Both the position numbers and the translations under genes were made by a program. The notes beneath the pieces are model-generated. The model was not told the DNA's origin. It saw nothing but the letters and a program-made list of their open reading frames with translations, and did not search any database. From Sclerotinia nivalis (Eukaryota; Ascomycota; Leotiomycetes; Helotiales; Sclerotiniaceae): DNA of 64,000 nucleotides. The stretch covers positions 2,660,705 to 2,724,704 of the forward strand of contig JAPEIS010000008.1 in assembly GCA_029531795.1 (NCBI GenBank). Reading direction: 5' to 3'. Below, piece by piece: positions 33,719 through 46,200 of this stretch; the first letter of the stretch is position 1, and each line of letters begins with the position of its first letter.

Positions 33719-36700
33719 ATGGAAACAGAAATGATCAATCTACAATCTGCAATTCAAAAGTTTACTTTCGATTTGCAAATCGAGAAAATTATATTTATAC
33801 GATAAAAAGAAAGAACGATAAATTGATTACCTATCTAATTCAATTTTATCCTATCCCTATTGCTCTGTTTGTTTCAATCTCTACCAACCAAATCGACCTT
33901 TCGCCTCTGATTCCTATTACAATCTCAACTGCCGCTTTTGTTTTATCGAAACCTCAATTGAATAAGAAAATACCTAATCCTATACCATTTGATAAAACGA
34001 AAATTAATCTTAATCGATTTATCAATCAAATACAAAATAAAATACATACCAATTCCGACCACTTCACTTCCCTGTATTCTCATTTAACTTATATAACTGA
34101 AAGATTAACTAAACTTATTACTATATAAATTCGATTATATAATATCAAAGGATAATTTGTTAAACTTATCGATTATAAAGATCTATTACAAATACTGAAA
34201 AAAGCTTATAGAAACTAGAACAAACAAATCGAAACCTGGAAACTCTTAATCAATTTGAAATAGAAGAATCAATTGTTCTATATCTTCTATACTGAATTCC
34301 AAAGATTAGTATTGAAAGCCGGGATAACCGACGATAACAATATCCTGATTATTCTATTAGAATAAATTCTATCGAATAAATTAAAGAACCAAATTGTTAT
34401 TATTAAATTTTCTATAAATAATACTAATATATTTATTACTTTCGTATAAACATTAAAGAATCGTTATCTATATCTAATAAAACCAATTGATTTTGATTAT
34501 AACCCAATCGTTCCGCTATCCTATATTATTACTCAAAACCTGAATTCTATTAATTATATCTTCGTTCCATCCCCGAATCCTATTATCCGATCTACTACTC
34601 CTACTACAACTATATCTACTGAAAATCCAATAGATTTTAATTCCCAAAAATATATTAATAAATACAAACAAAAGGAATACTTCCATTATAAATCTATCAA
34701 TTACTATATAAAAGACTACCCATTCCCAAATAATCGTCTTATACAAACTAAAGCTAACTTTACTAATCTTGCTCTGCTATCCTCTATTCCGTCCTCCGCC
34801 CAGATTCAACCATATACTATATCACCATACAATCTGTCCCCTCCCAGCTCCCCAAATTCAAGAAACAGAACCTACCTAACATAAATCGTTATCAAACGAA
34901 AACCCTATACACACTACACTTATCCACCGCTACAATTCGAAGTTTATCTCTCGCTAAAGAAACAAACAATCGAATAAACCTAATAATATTGCCTATTACT
35001 ATCCTACCGATATCTAATCAATTCTATTTTATTTACACTATAATGAATAACAGATACAAAGAATATACTTTCACAAATCGAAATTGAATTGAAATTACCA
35101 AACTCCTAATATACAAATTATCTATCCCATTCGAAATCATTAGATTCGATAGGAAAATACTATTTGAAAATCGAATAAATTATTATATTCTAATCGATCT
35201 GCAAATCAATAATCATTACAAAAAAAGATCAAAAATCTATATCATTGAATTAACTTATTATCTAATTATCCTGAAATTAGTATAACTAAAAAAATACAAT
35301 CCCTATATCGAATTCACATTTAATATATTCCGATTTGATAACGAATTCTATCGAAAATTCTGTAATACATCATTGCAATCATCCTATATAAAAGCATTGC
35401 AAAACATCCCAAAGAAAGCCTACTCAATATACCTACCTTTTCACCCGGATACCCTTCAAAACAAAGATATTATATTTGTATTAATAAAAGTCTATATAAT
35501 ATATATTCATTATAACTATAAAATATTTCAGATTATTATAAATTTGATTAACAATATCTTATCCTAAAGAAAAGACCCTATTCCATCTAATCTATCTAAG
35601 GAATTCCAATTCTGAATCGATATATTCTTCTCACGAAATACTGACAAACTATCCCCATATCGATTATATAATTACAATATCCATTTAAAGAAAAAAACCA
35701 AATTACTATTTGGAATTCTTTATTTTATATTCTAAAATAAACTTATTACTCTGAAAGATTAACTATCCGAAAACCTTCAAAAAGGATTCATCTATCTGAA
35801 TTCGTTCGCTTCGATTTCGCCTATTCTATTCGTCAAGAAATTCGATAAAGGGTTACGATTCTATATCGATTATTGAACTTTGAATAACCTATTAACGAAA
35901 AATCACTACCCGCTATTGTTTACCAAAGAATTCTTGAACAATCTAAAGGAAATAAAATTCTTTACGAAAATCGATATTATCTCTATATTCAATAATATAA
36001 GAATTAAAGAAAAACAAGAATATCTAATTACTTTCCGTACCCGTTTCGGTTTATTTAAGATCCTAATTATATCCTTTAGATTAATCGATATATCTATTAT
36101 ATTCCAATGTTTTATCAACAATACCCTATAAAAATACCTAGATATATTCTATACTATTTATCTAAATGATATTCTAATTTACAATAGAATCTATTTTAAA
36201 CATATTGTTTATATTCAAAAAATTCTAGAAACCCTAAAAAAGACTGATCTGTATACAAATCTGAAGAAATACAACTTTTTGAAACCTGAAACCAAATTTC
36301 TGAGCTTTATTGTAAATCGAAAAGGTATCCGAATGGATTTCACAAAGATCAAAACGATTATCGAATAGAAGATTCCGATTTATCTAACAGATATACAAAC
36401 ATTTATCAGATTTGGTAATTTTTATTGATGATTTATTTATAATTTTTCATTTATCATACACCCATTGATTAATCTAACCCAAAAGAATATCCCGTTTGTT
36501 TAGAATTCTATTTATACAAAAGCTTTTTCTACTTTGAAGATAATATTTACTAAAATATCAATCCTAACCATTTTCGATTAAGAAAAAAATATAATTATAA
36601 AAACCGATATATTCGATTTCATATCTATTAAAATACTATCCCAATATAACAATATAGAAATTCTAAAACCTATTATATATTTTTCAAAAAAGTATTCGAT

Positions 36701-38830
36701 TATTGAATATAATTACAAGATTTACAACAAAAAATTACTAATTATTATTCGATACTTCAAGGAATAACACCCAAAACTAAAGAGAACACCATCTCCGATC
36801 CAAATGATCACAGATTACAAGAATTTAAAGTATTTTACAATTACCAAATTATTAAACCACCATCAAACCTATTAATCTGAATTTCTATTTCAATTCAATT
36901 TCAAGATTATTTATCGATTAAATAAACAAAAAACTAAACCTAATACTTTAATCAAAAAATCAAAAGATCTACTTAAAGAAAGAAATGAATACCTCCTACA
37001 TCAAAACCAAACAATTTTGAAATCAGAAAACCTTAATTCCACTCTATTCTCTATATCCATTTCTGTTTCCACATTTATTTCACTTATACTTATCTTATCT
37101 AATCCAATAAATTCCCCAAAGAAAAAAGTTCGTTTTACAATCACTACTCATAATCAATCCTATTAATCACCGAAAGAATCTGATTCAATTCGTCCAACTT
37201 CCAAATCTATCCTATCCATCCTTAACTTCCTATTTACTTCTAACATTCTATTTATTCTCAAAACTTTATCAATTCCTAAACCACTACCCATTTCTATTAT
37301 TTCACCTAATCAACCCCCGATATTTATTATAATCCCCGATCTGCTATTCGAACTATCGAAGAAATTGAAAACTCTATTTGTTGAAATATATATATCCGAT
37401 TCTATACCTACATCTATTCTAAAAACCTTGATAAAGAAAACATTCAAACATCTCTATATTACCCTATCCGAATATACCAAAAATAATAACCTACTATATT
37501 ATCACAGAAAACTTTTCATTTCTAACTATAATAATCTAAAAACTGAACTATTTCACCTAATCCATAATTCCCTTGCTACAAATTATTTGTATTATACTTA
37601 CACCTTCAAATTCCTATCCCAAAACTACTATTAATCTGGATATTATAATTACATTAACCATTAAATACATAATTATTATAATTACTATTGAACAATACCG
37701 AACCGTAAAAAACAAAAAGGTATCCTCCACCCATTCCCGATTCCTTAACAAACATAGAAGAATATATCAATCGATTTTATAATATATCTCCCGAAAAGTT
37801 TTGATTACAATATAATATTTGTAATAATCAATCAATTAACTAAAATAAAGCATTTCCTATTTTATTACAATACTTATAATTCCGAAAAAATAACCCATTT
37901 GTTCTTGAAGCATATCTAAAAACTATACGATTTACCATCGATGATTATATCCGATCATAACGCTCAATTCATATCTGATTTCTAAAAACACATCTGTAAA
38001 CACTTAAATATAATATCAAAACTATCAACAATTTACCACCCAAAAACCAATAAACAAATTAAGAAAACAAATACTATACTCGAACAATATCTCCAATCAT
38101 ACATCTCGTATCTATAGAACGATTAATCCAAATAATTATCGATTATTGAATTTTCAATCAATTCTACCTGATCTGAAAATTCCCACCTAACCCCGTTCTT
38201 TACGAATTACAACTATCATCTACATATAGGATTTGAACCATCCATCATCATTAACCGCCCTAGCATCCAAAATATCGAAAAGTTTATTAAAAAAATATCT
38301 CTAATTGTTAAACATTTGAAAACCGAATTAACTATTAATCAAACTCATTATACAAAAAATACCAACACTCATTATACTCCTACCCACCATTACAATCCTA
38401 ATAATCTGATTTGATTGAACACCAAAAACATCAAAACCCTAAAATCCCAAAAGAAACTAAATTAGAAGAATCTAAATTTATTCCAAATCCTACAAATTAT
38501 AAACACATACACTTACAAATTCGAATTACCTACCTTAATAAAAAATCACTTTGTATTCTATATAAACTTACTACACCCCACTTATAACAATCCTATCCTT
38601 GATCAATACAATCCACCCCCTCCTTCCATTGAAATCGAAAGAATCGAACAATTCGAAATAAAAGAAATTCTGAATTCCCACTAAAAGTATCGCAATTGCA
38701 ATGACCCCCACCTGAAATATACCATCCAATAAATCGATTACAACAAACCAACCGAAAAACCTACTGATTACCTAAACAACATTCGAAAGCTGATCCAGAA
38801 TTACCATCAAAAGTATCCAGATAAACCTAG
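33719..38830 (+). pseudogene. Element 1 gag-pol, RIP-degenerate
   Basis: Gag starts at ATG 33719. Its zinc-knuckle region near 34674-34730 (YFHYKSINYYIKDYP) appears to have lost its cysteines to Tyr by G-to-A change. Protease remnants lie at about 35030-35290. Reverse transcriptase spans about 35750-36370. It has ENLQKGFIYLNS, YPLLFTKEFLNNL, FTKIDIISIFN and YLNDILIYN, the last being the YxDD active site with Asp to Asn at one position. RNase H (SKKYSIIEYNYKIYNKKLL) is near 36680. Integrase (IISDHNAQFISDF, LSTIYHPKTNKQ) is at about 37800-38070. The chromodomain (IERIEQFEIKEILNSH, YPDKPSPYNH) is at about 38630-38840. Dozens of stops interrupt it. Confidence 0.88.
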
Positions 38831-38876
38831 CCCTTATAATCATCTCAACAGAATTCGGTTTTAAGGAAAGGGGTAC

Positions 38877-39113
38877 TATTACAGAGTTAGGGTTAGACCA
38901 TTGAACCAATCCTTTTAATAAACTCTACCTATCCAATCCAACATCGAACGAAATATACTCGATAATTGTACCCTATAAGAACACTAAAACTTGGAACCCT
39001 AGCATATACAAATATATTTAAAGAAAACATTCCTTCTATAGAAACGTAGCTCTTCGAGCTATATCTTATCAATAAAAGTGATTTCTGTTATCCTGTCTAC
39101 TGCCTCCGTAATA
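38877..39113 (+). repeat. Element 1 3' LTR (237 bp)
   Basis: Starts TATTACAGAG and ends CCTCCGTAATA. Against the 5' LTR, by my count the first 160 bp hold 44 differences, all transitions with the 3' copy A/T-shifted. The last 77 bp hold about 10, most in the other direction. The U3 hairpins are therefore destroyed in this copy. Confidence 0.92.
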
Positions 39114-39118
39114 CTTTA

Positions 39119-40371
39119 GCGAATAAAGATTTCAATTCTTTAGAGGGTTTTAATTGTATAGATTTAAGTTATTGGATAGGAATTGGATTATTAGATATTG
39201 TAGATAATTCAGATTCATAAATAGATAATTTGGATTCGTGAATAGATGATTCGGGATTGCAAATAGACAACGAAATATCGATATAAATCTGATTATAAAT
39301 TATAATCATAAAACGGATTTTCTTTTTTGAATTAATAATAAAAAACAGGTTTATATTTAGATTTTCAGTTTTCAAAATAATCTCGTTTTGATGAAAAAAA
39401 CGTTTATCTTTTTCTTTAAATAAATCCTTTGATCTTTTAATTAGAGTATCGGGTTTTGTTTTTTGTTTTTCAAGATGGTATATAATTTTGAAATTGAAAT
39501 GGAATAGAAATTCAGATCAATGAATTTGATGATAGTTTAATAATTTTATAATCGTAAAGTACTCCAGATTTTTATGATCTGTAATGATTTTGATTGAGGA
39601 AGAGGTGTTTTCTAATTCAGATTGCCATTCTTCGAAACAATAGATAATTGCCAGTAATTCTTTATTATAAATTTCGTAATTATATTCTACAATCGAATAC
39701 TTTTTAGAAAAATATATAATAGATTTCAGAATTCTATCATTATTGTATTGGGAAAGGATTTCAGTAGATATATAATTCGATATATCTATTTTTAGAATTA
39801 TATTCTTCTTTTAATCGAAAAAGACTAATATAAATACCGCTGTAAATATAGTTTTCAGATTCGAAAACGATTTCTTACAAATAGGATTCCATTGAAAAAT
39901 TATATCCTTCTTAATCAAATTTATCATCGAATAAATAATCGAGGAGAAGTTACAGATAAAGTATTGATAGAAATTACTAAATCTTATAAACATTTATATA
40001 TTTGTTAGATTCTTCAACGTTTTTCAATCAATTATTGTCTTAATCTTGATTAAGTTTATTCGGATCTCTTCTCAGCTTATAATTAGACCTAGGAATTTCG
40101 TTTCAGATTTCAGAAATTTGCATTTCGATAAATTGGTATACAATCCGGTTTTCTATAAAATATCTAATACCTTTTATATATACTTTATATATTCAAAACA
40201 AATCTTATTGTAAATCAGAATATCATTTAAATAAATAATACAGAATATATCCAGGTATTCTTTTAAAGTATCGTTAATAAATCATTGAAATATCATTAGG
40301 GTTCTAATCAATTCAAATAGTATAATCAAGATTTCGAATAAACCGAATCGGATACAAAATACAATTAGATA
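39119..40371 (-). pseudogene. Element 2 fragment: reverse transcriptase and RNase H
   Basis: On the minus strand about 40300-40190 reads FINDTLKEYLDIFCIIYLND and ILIYNK, the reverse transcriptase active-site region. The frame at 39993-39811 (MFIRFSNFYQYFICNFSSII, ..FSNLKTIFTAVFILVFFD) is the RT-RNase H connection. Around 39700 SKKYSIVEYN follows. It is interrupted on the left by element 1 and on the right by the solo LTR. Confidence 0.8.
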
Positions 40372-40376
40372 TTCTT

Positions 40377-40589
40377 TGTCACGGGGTCCCCGTATATGGT
40401 ATACGGAGACCGCTCGGGTTCCGACCCATAGGAGTCGGACCTCGGATAAGTGTAGGCTAGCCCCGGTCGGGGCTAGCGCTACACATAAATGTATTTAAGG
40501 AACCGTTCCTTCTATAGAAACGTAGCTCTTCGAGTTACGTCTTATCAATAAAAGTGATTTCTGTTATCCTGTCTGCTGCCTCCGTGATA
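40377..40589 (+). repeat. Pristine solo LTR (213 bp) inserted in element 2
   Basis: Starts TGTCACGGGG and ends CTCCGTGATA, flanked by TTCTT on both sides (40372-40376 and 40590-40594). There is no polypurine tract or interior, so it is a solo LTR left by LTR-LTR recombination. It has none of the A/T-shift of its relatives. Three inverted repeats are intact: CCGTATA/TATACGG (40390-40406), TCCGAC/GTCGGA (40420-40439) and GCTAGCCCC/GGGGCTAGC (40456-40477). Confidence 0.9.
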
Positions 40590-40594
40590 TTCTT

Positions 40595-42926
40595 GTTCTT
40601 TTTTGATTTAGATATTATTGAAGATCGAGATGATATTTATTTTCGTAAAATACTTTATCCCTTTTAGATTATTCAAGAATTTTTTGATTAAGGGTAACAA
40701 ATATCAATCTTTCATAAATAGATTATTCAATATACAATAGTCTATATAGAATCGAAGATTACCATTAGGTTTCTTAACAAATAAAACAAACGAAACAGAG
40801 GTAAAGAAACTTAATCGAATAAATCCTTTTGTTAGATTTCCCTTAACCATTCTTACAAAACTTTTAATTCGTTCTAAAATATTGAATACAAAACTTCAAA
40901 CAATAGCTTAGCCCTATTTTGCAATCGGATATTATAATTGTATAGATAGTATAGAAGTAGTTTATCAATATTATATAAAGAAAATATATCGATCTACGAT
41001 CGGAATTCAATAGGTAGATCTTTGAAAATAGAGTTTTCTTTTTCTTTCAGGATTTGGTTTATCAAATCGATATTAGTTTGGAATATCTTATAGCTTTGAT
41101 AAATATACATCGAACAAACTCGGATTGAAATGTTTGCTATATCTTTTTTCTTTAATACTTCAAAACGGAGTAATAGATAAGCAGGATAGACTTTGATAAG
41201 GATATCGAATAGGGTTCGGATATTCGATAGTTATACAAATGTATTACAGGATTTCCAGCAGAACTTATTATCGAAACGAAAAGTATTGAATATAAATCCA
41301 ATATAAGGATCATATTTCTTTAATCAAATCAGTTCTAGGATAATCGGATAATAGGTTAATTCAATAATATAGATTTTCGATCTTTTTTCATAATGATCGT
41401 TGATTTGTAGATCGATTAGGATATAATAATCCATTCGGTTTTCAGACAGTATTTTTCCATCGAATCTAATGATTTCGAACAAAATAGATAATTTGTATAT
41501 TAAAAGTTTAGTAATTTCAATCCAATTTCGATTTGCAAAAATATATCTTTTGTATTTGCTATCTATTATAATGTAAATGAAATAAAATTGATTAGGTATC
41601 GATAAAACAATAATAGACAATATTATCAGATTTGCTCGATTGTTTGTTTCTTTAACGAAAGATAAACCTTGAGTTACAGTAACAGACAAATGTAATATAC
41701 ACAAGGTTTTTGTTTGATAACAATTTATACCAAACAGATTCCGTTTTCCGAATTCGGGAAATCGAAAAGGGATAGATTGTATAATAATATAATATATAGT
41801 TGAATTTGAATGGAAAACAAAACAAGGGATAGCAGAGCAAGATTGATAAGATTAATTCTAATTTGTATAAAACGATTATCTAGAAACAAATAGTCTTTTA
41901 TATAATGATCGGTAAATCTATAATAGAAGTATTTCCTTCATTTATATCTATTAATATGTTTTTGGGAATTGAGATCTATTGGATCTTCAGTAAATATAAT
42001 TGTAATAGAAACAATAGATCGAATAATAACATTCGGAAACAGAACAAAAATATAATTAATAGGATTCAGATTTTGAATCGTAATACAGAGCAACAGAACA
42101 ATTGGATTGCGATTGGAATTAATTGGTTTTATTAAATACAAATAATAATTCTCCAATATTTGTATAAAAGTAATAAATATATTGGTATTATTTGTAAATA
42201 ATTCAATAATAACAATCTAATTCTTTAGTTCATTCGATAGGGTTTATTCTAATAGGATAATTAAAGTACTATTATCGTTGGCTATCCCGACTTTCAATAT
42301 TAATCTTTGGAACTCAGTATAAAAGATATAGAACGATTGATTCCTTTGTTTTAAATTGATCAGGAGTTTTCGAGCTTCGATTTGTTTATTCTGGTTTCTA
42401 TAAACTCTTTTCAGTATTTGCAACAAATCTTTATAATCGATAAATTTAACAAATTACTCTTTGATATTATATAATCGAATTTGTATAATAGCGGATCCAA
42501 TTAATCTTTTAGTTATATAAATCAAATAGGAATGCGAAGAAATAAAACGATCGGAATTGATATACATTTTATTTTGTATTTGATTGACAAATCGATTAAG
42601 ATCGATTTTCGTTTTATCAAACGATACAGAGTCAGATATTTTCTTATTCAATTGAGGTTTCGATAGAACAAAAGTGGTAATCGGGATTGTAATAAGTATC
42701 AGGGATAAAGGGTCGATTAAATCGATGGAGGTTGAAACAAGTAAAACGACAAAAACGAAATGAAATTAAGTTAAACAGATAATCAATTTATCGTTTTTTT
42801 TCTTTTATTATATGAATATAGTTTTCTTGATTTGCAAATCGAAAGTAAACTTTTGAATTACAAATTATAGATCGATTATCTTTACCTTTATTCTTATATT
42901 ATAATTATAAAGAGAAATGAAATAAT
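40595..42926 (-). pseudogene. Element 2 fragment: gag, protease and start of reverse transcriptase
   Basis: On the minus strand gag occupies about 42850-41740 (FDKTKIDLNRFVNQIQNKMY at about 42620-42560, matching element 1 gag). The 126-codon frame at 41704-41324 corresponds to the protease region (DSKYKRYIFANRNWIEITKL). The start of RT follows to 40595. The nested element 3 separates this piece from its leader and 5' LTR. Confidence 0.8.
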
Positions 42927-42931
42927 AATAC

Positions 42932-43077
42932 TGTCACGGGTTCGTAACCCGTTCCTAGCTAGTCTGCATGGCTGCCTAAGGCACCCATCCCCCATATAGT
43001 CGGCGTTCTTCCTAGCACCTTCTTCCTTCTTCGTAGAATATCATTATATCTTAAAGCATCCTACCATTATTGTGATA
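42932..43077 (+). repeat. Element 3 5' LTR (146 bp)
   Basis: Starts TGTCACGGGT and ends ATTGTGATA. A 7-bp inverted repeat ACGGGTT/AACCCGT (42936-42952) lies at the start. Against the 3' LTR, the first 100 bp are the less mutated copy (15 differences versus 1). The last 46 bp are the more mutated (5 versus 0). Confidence 0.9.
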
Positions 43078-43201
43078 GTATATTCTACCCTTTATAAAGA
43101 TTTTGCTGTTTAACGGGAAAGACAGCCCAGTTTTGCTAAATAATCAATTTTACGAAATACTCAGAAACTTCGATTATCAATACATCGATAAACAATAAAC
43201 A

Positions 43202-46200
43202 ATGCCTCAATTCGATTCCAATCCAGATTTAGATCCAGATTCAGATTCAGATTCAGATTCAGATTTCGATTTAATCAGTATTACGTCGTTATACATTCGA
43301 AATCAAAGATCTCACAATTATATTTTATTTTTTAAGATTGTTTTAAATAATCTATTATTATATCGGATATTATTCAATCAACCCTATCAAAATTATCGAT
43401 ACCCTTAGTCCGATCAAAGACAATGCTTGAATTCCGAGAGTATATTAAGTTTGTTTTCTTTAATTATCAATAACTTGTATATAAGCTTTTCAATGTTGGA
43501 AATAAAGACCTTAAAGATCCAACCTTTGTTTTCGATATATTTATTAATATATAGAACTCTGAAACTATCGTATATATATAACATTTGTTCAATTTCACAG
43601 AACAAATATTAGTTCAAGTAAAGTAATACCAACAAGAAATATATACACTATAAGGAGATCTGCAATTAAACAATACAACTAATACGAGATTAATGACTCA
43701 AAATTCTGCTTTTCAGGAATAACTTGATCAATCATTTATTGGTGCAAATCCTACTGTATCAATTTATCGATTACAACAAACTACGAAGAATCCTGAATTA
43801 TTCAAAGGTGAAAAAACAGGCCTTTTGATTCGACAAAACGAATACGAAGATTGGAAAATGGGTTTATATATTTGTTGGAAAAATGATCCTATAGTTTTCG
43901 ATATAGAACAAAAGAAATTGTTATATATGGTTTTGCTTTTGGAAGGAATAGTTCGATAAGAAAGATAAAAAAATATTGAAAGAATCATAGATAATATATC
44001 GGAATTTACTATTGTAGATGTATTCCTGAAGAAATTCGATGGTTTTTATATTTCAATTGATGCTGAATGTAAAACAACAATCAAATTCGACAAACTCAAA
44101 ATGAGCAACAAAACTTCATTTCCTTTTTTTTATTCACAATTGAAATATTTGTGTGCACTTAATGGAAAGATTCCCCGAGAAATGATCTTTGCAATAAAAC
44201 AAAAAGTCATCGACGAATTGAAGGCATTGATAAAAGGCGATTCAAATTTTTGCGAATTTATTGATACTAAAGGATGGAGAAAGAAGTTCTAAGTATAGAA
44301 TTAAAATTGTTGGGATAACGAGTATTATAATACAAACTTTTCGAGATCTAATTCAATTTATACTCAACGACAAGTATTGTTAGTACCTCATATCCAAAGC
44401 GATTTTATAGATCTCAATACAATCAAAACCCCAAAATAAATACAAAGAGAGTACGAATACCTTTATGATTTATATTATTTCTGTAAACAATCTGGGCATC
44501 GAGTTGCAGATTGTAAAGTAAAGAAATAAGTCGATGTTATAAGAAATGTAAGCAAATACAAAAGTATTTTCTGTAAAAGTAGTTATTTGAAAGGTAATCA
44601 TCAATTATATCAAAATCAATAATACTATCCGAATAGTTCAATCAATCGAGGTGGCTACTAACGAGGAGGATATCAAACACAGCCTCAAATTCAACAATAT
44701 TGCTTTTTTAATCTAATTAGTTATGGAAGTTTTCAATGAGGTAATTATCAAGATTACAATAATCACTAATAACAAAATCTTAATATATTTATTGGATTCG
44801 TTGAAGAAAAAAAATTGGCATCATCAGAAAGCATATCAAATATACTTCCTCGTAATACAGTATCATTATTACCTATATCTATTCAAAAATACTCGGGAAA
44901 AGTTTAATCTTTGCGACAAGTTGTTTATAGGGGTTATCAGGGGATACAGAATGGATATAACGAATAATAACTAACAAAGAACCTTTACAGTTTAATTCTA
45001 TAAATAGCAAATCTCTACTTGTTCAAATCATTATATTCCCAATGCATTCCTCTCCCTTCAATATGATCAGTTTGATTGATAACAGATATTCAGAAAAGGC
45101 ATTCGCTAATTGTTTTTTCATTGACCAAAACAATATCCCAATTCGACCCTTACTACATCGTTGCAAATTCTGTTTGGCAAATAGAAATACTACAGATATT
45201 ATCATTAATTATTTCGTAATGGATATAACGATAGAACAATATAAAGAAATATAGTTATTCTTTATTACAAAACTTTCCAAAGAAATTTTAGTTATTTTCG
45301 GATTATTATAATTACAATACTATAATCCATATATAAATTGATAAAATATGATTCTTTTTTTCAATTTTCAATATTATATGATTCATTATTGCCCTTATAG
45401 TATATTCGATTCAATACAAGCATTAATAATTCTTTTGTTAATATATATAGACCAAATATACAAAAGTAATATATCTACAAAATTATCTATCGATAAAGTC
45501 CTTGATATATTACCTTTAATTAAAACTTTCCTTTTTAATACAAAGAAGAATTCTTTTTGATATTTATTATTATTTATCGAAGACGGAAATAAAAACGACA
45601 AAATATATATTCAAAATTTTAAGACAATCTTAAAAAAGCCATCGAAGCAAGATTATAATGAATCAGTTTTTACAAACGAAGGTTATAAATCGATAAAAGA
45701 CTCTAGAATCGATTTGCAAATCAATAAAACCTTGACATTCGATATAAATTATTATCGTATAAGAGTTTGCAATAAAGAAGCATCATCTCAAATACAAATA
45801 ATACCAAATCGATATTCTATTCAATATAAGCCTATACAAAAAATCGCTGGATAACGTCGGCCGAAATCAATACCAAAGAATGAATCTTTACTATTACTAT
45901 TAGTCCCAATCCCAAAAGAGTAGATCGAGGTCATTTCCAATACAAGATCAGATTTAGATAATATCCGTTGGTTACAAGTTATTAGTTTTATATCTTTTTG
46001 CTAATAGAATAAAATAAAGATTATATGCCTTATATAGAAGGAATTAGATCAAGCAAAAGAGATTATTTGATAAGAACGCTTATATAAAACAACAATGGTT
46101 TCAGTTTTTCAGAAATAAGATTTCAAGGATATATTATATAGAAAAGGCAATATCGCTGATGTATTAATCAAAGTATTTTTGAAGCTTTACGATTTTGTTT

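Larger units (their letters stand above)
33321..39113 (+). mobile_element. Element 1: Ty3/gypsy chromovirus nested in element 2
   Basis: The two LTRs are 237 bp each (33321-33557 and 38877-39113). The flanking duplication is CTTTA (33316-33320 and 39114-39118). A polypurine tract AAGGAAAGGGG directly precedes the 3' LTR. The interior encodes Gag and Pol in the order protease, reverse transcriptase, RNase H, integrase, chromodomain, which defines chromoviruses. It shares its R/U5 and coding region with element 2 but has a different U3. The coding part is inactivated throughout by transitions. Confidence 0.92.
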
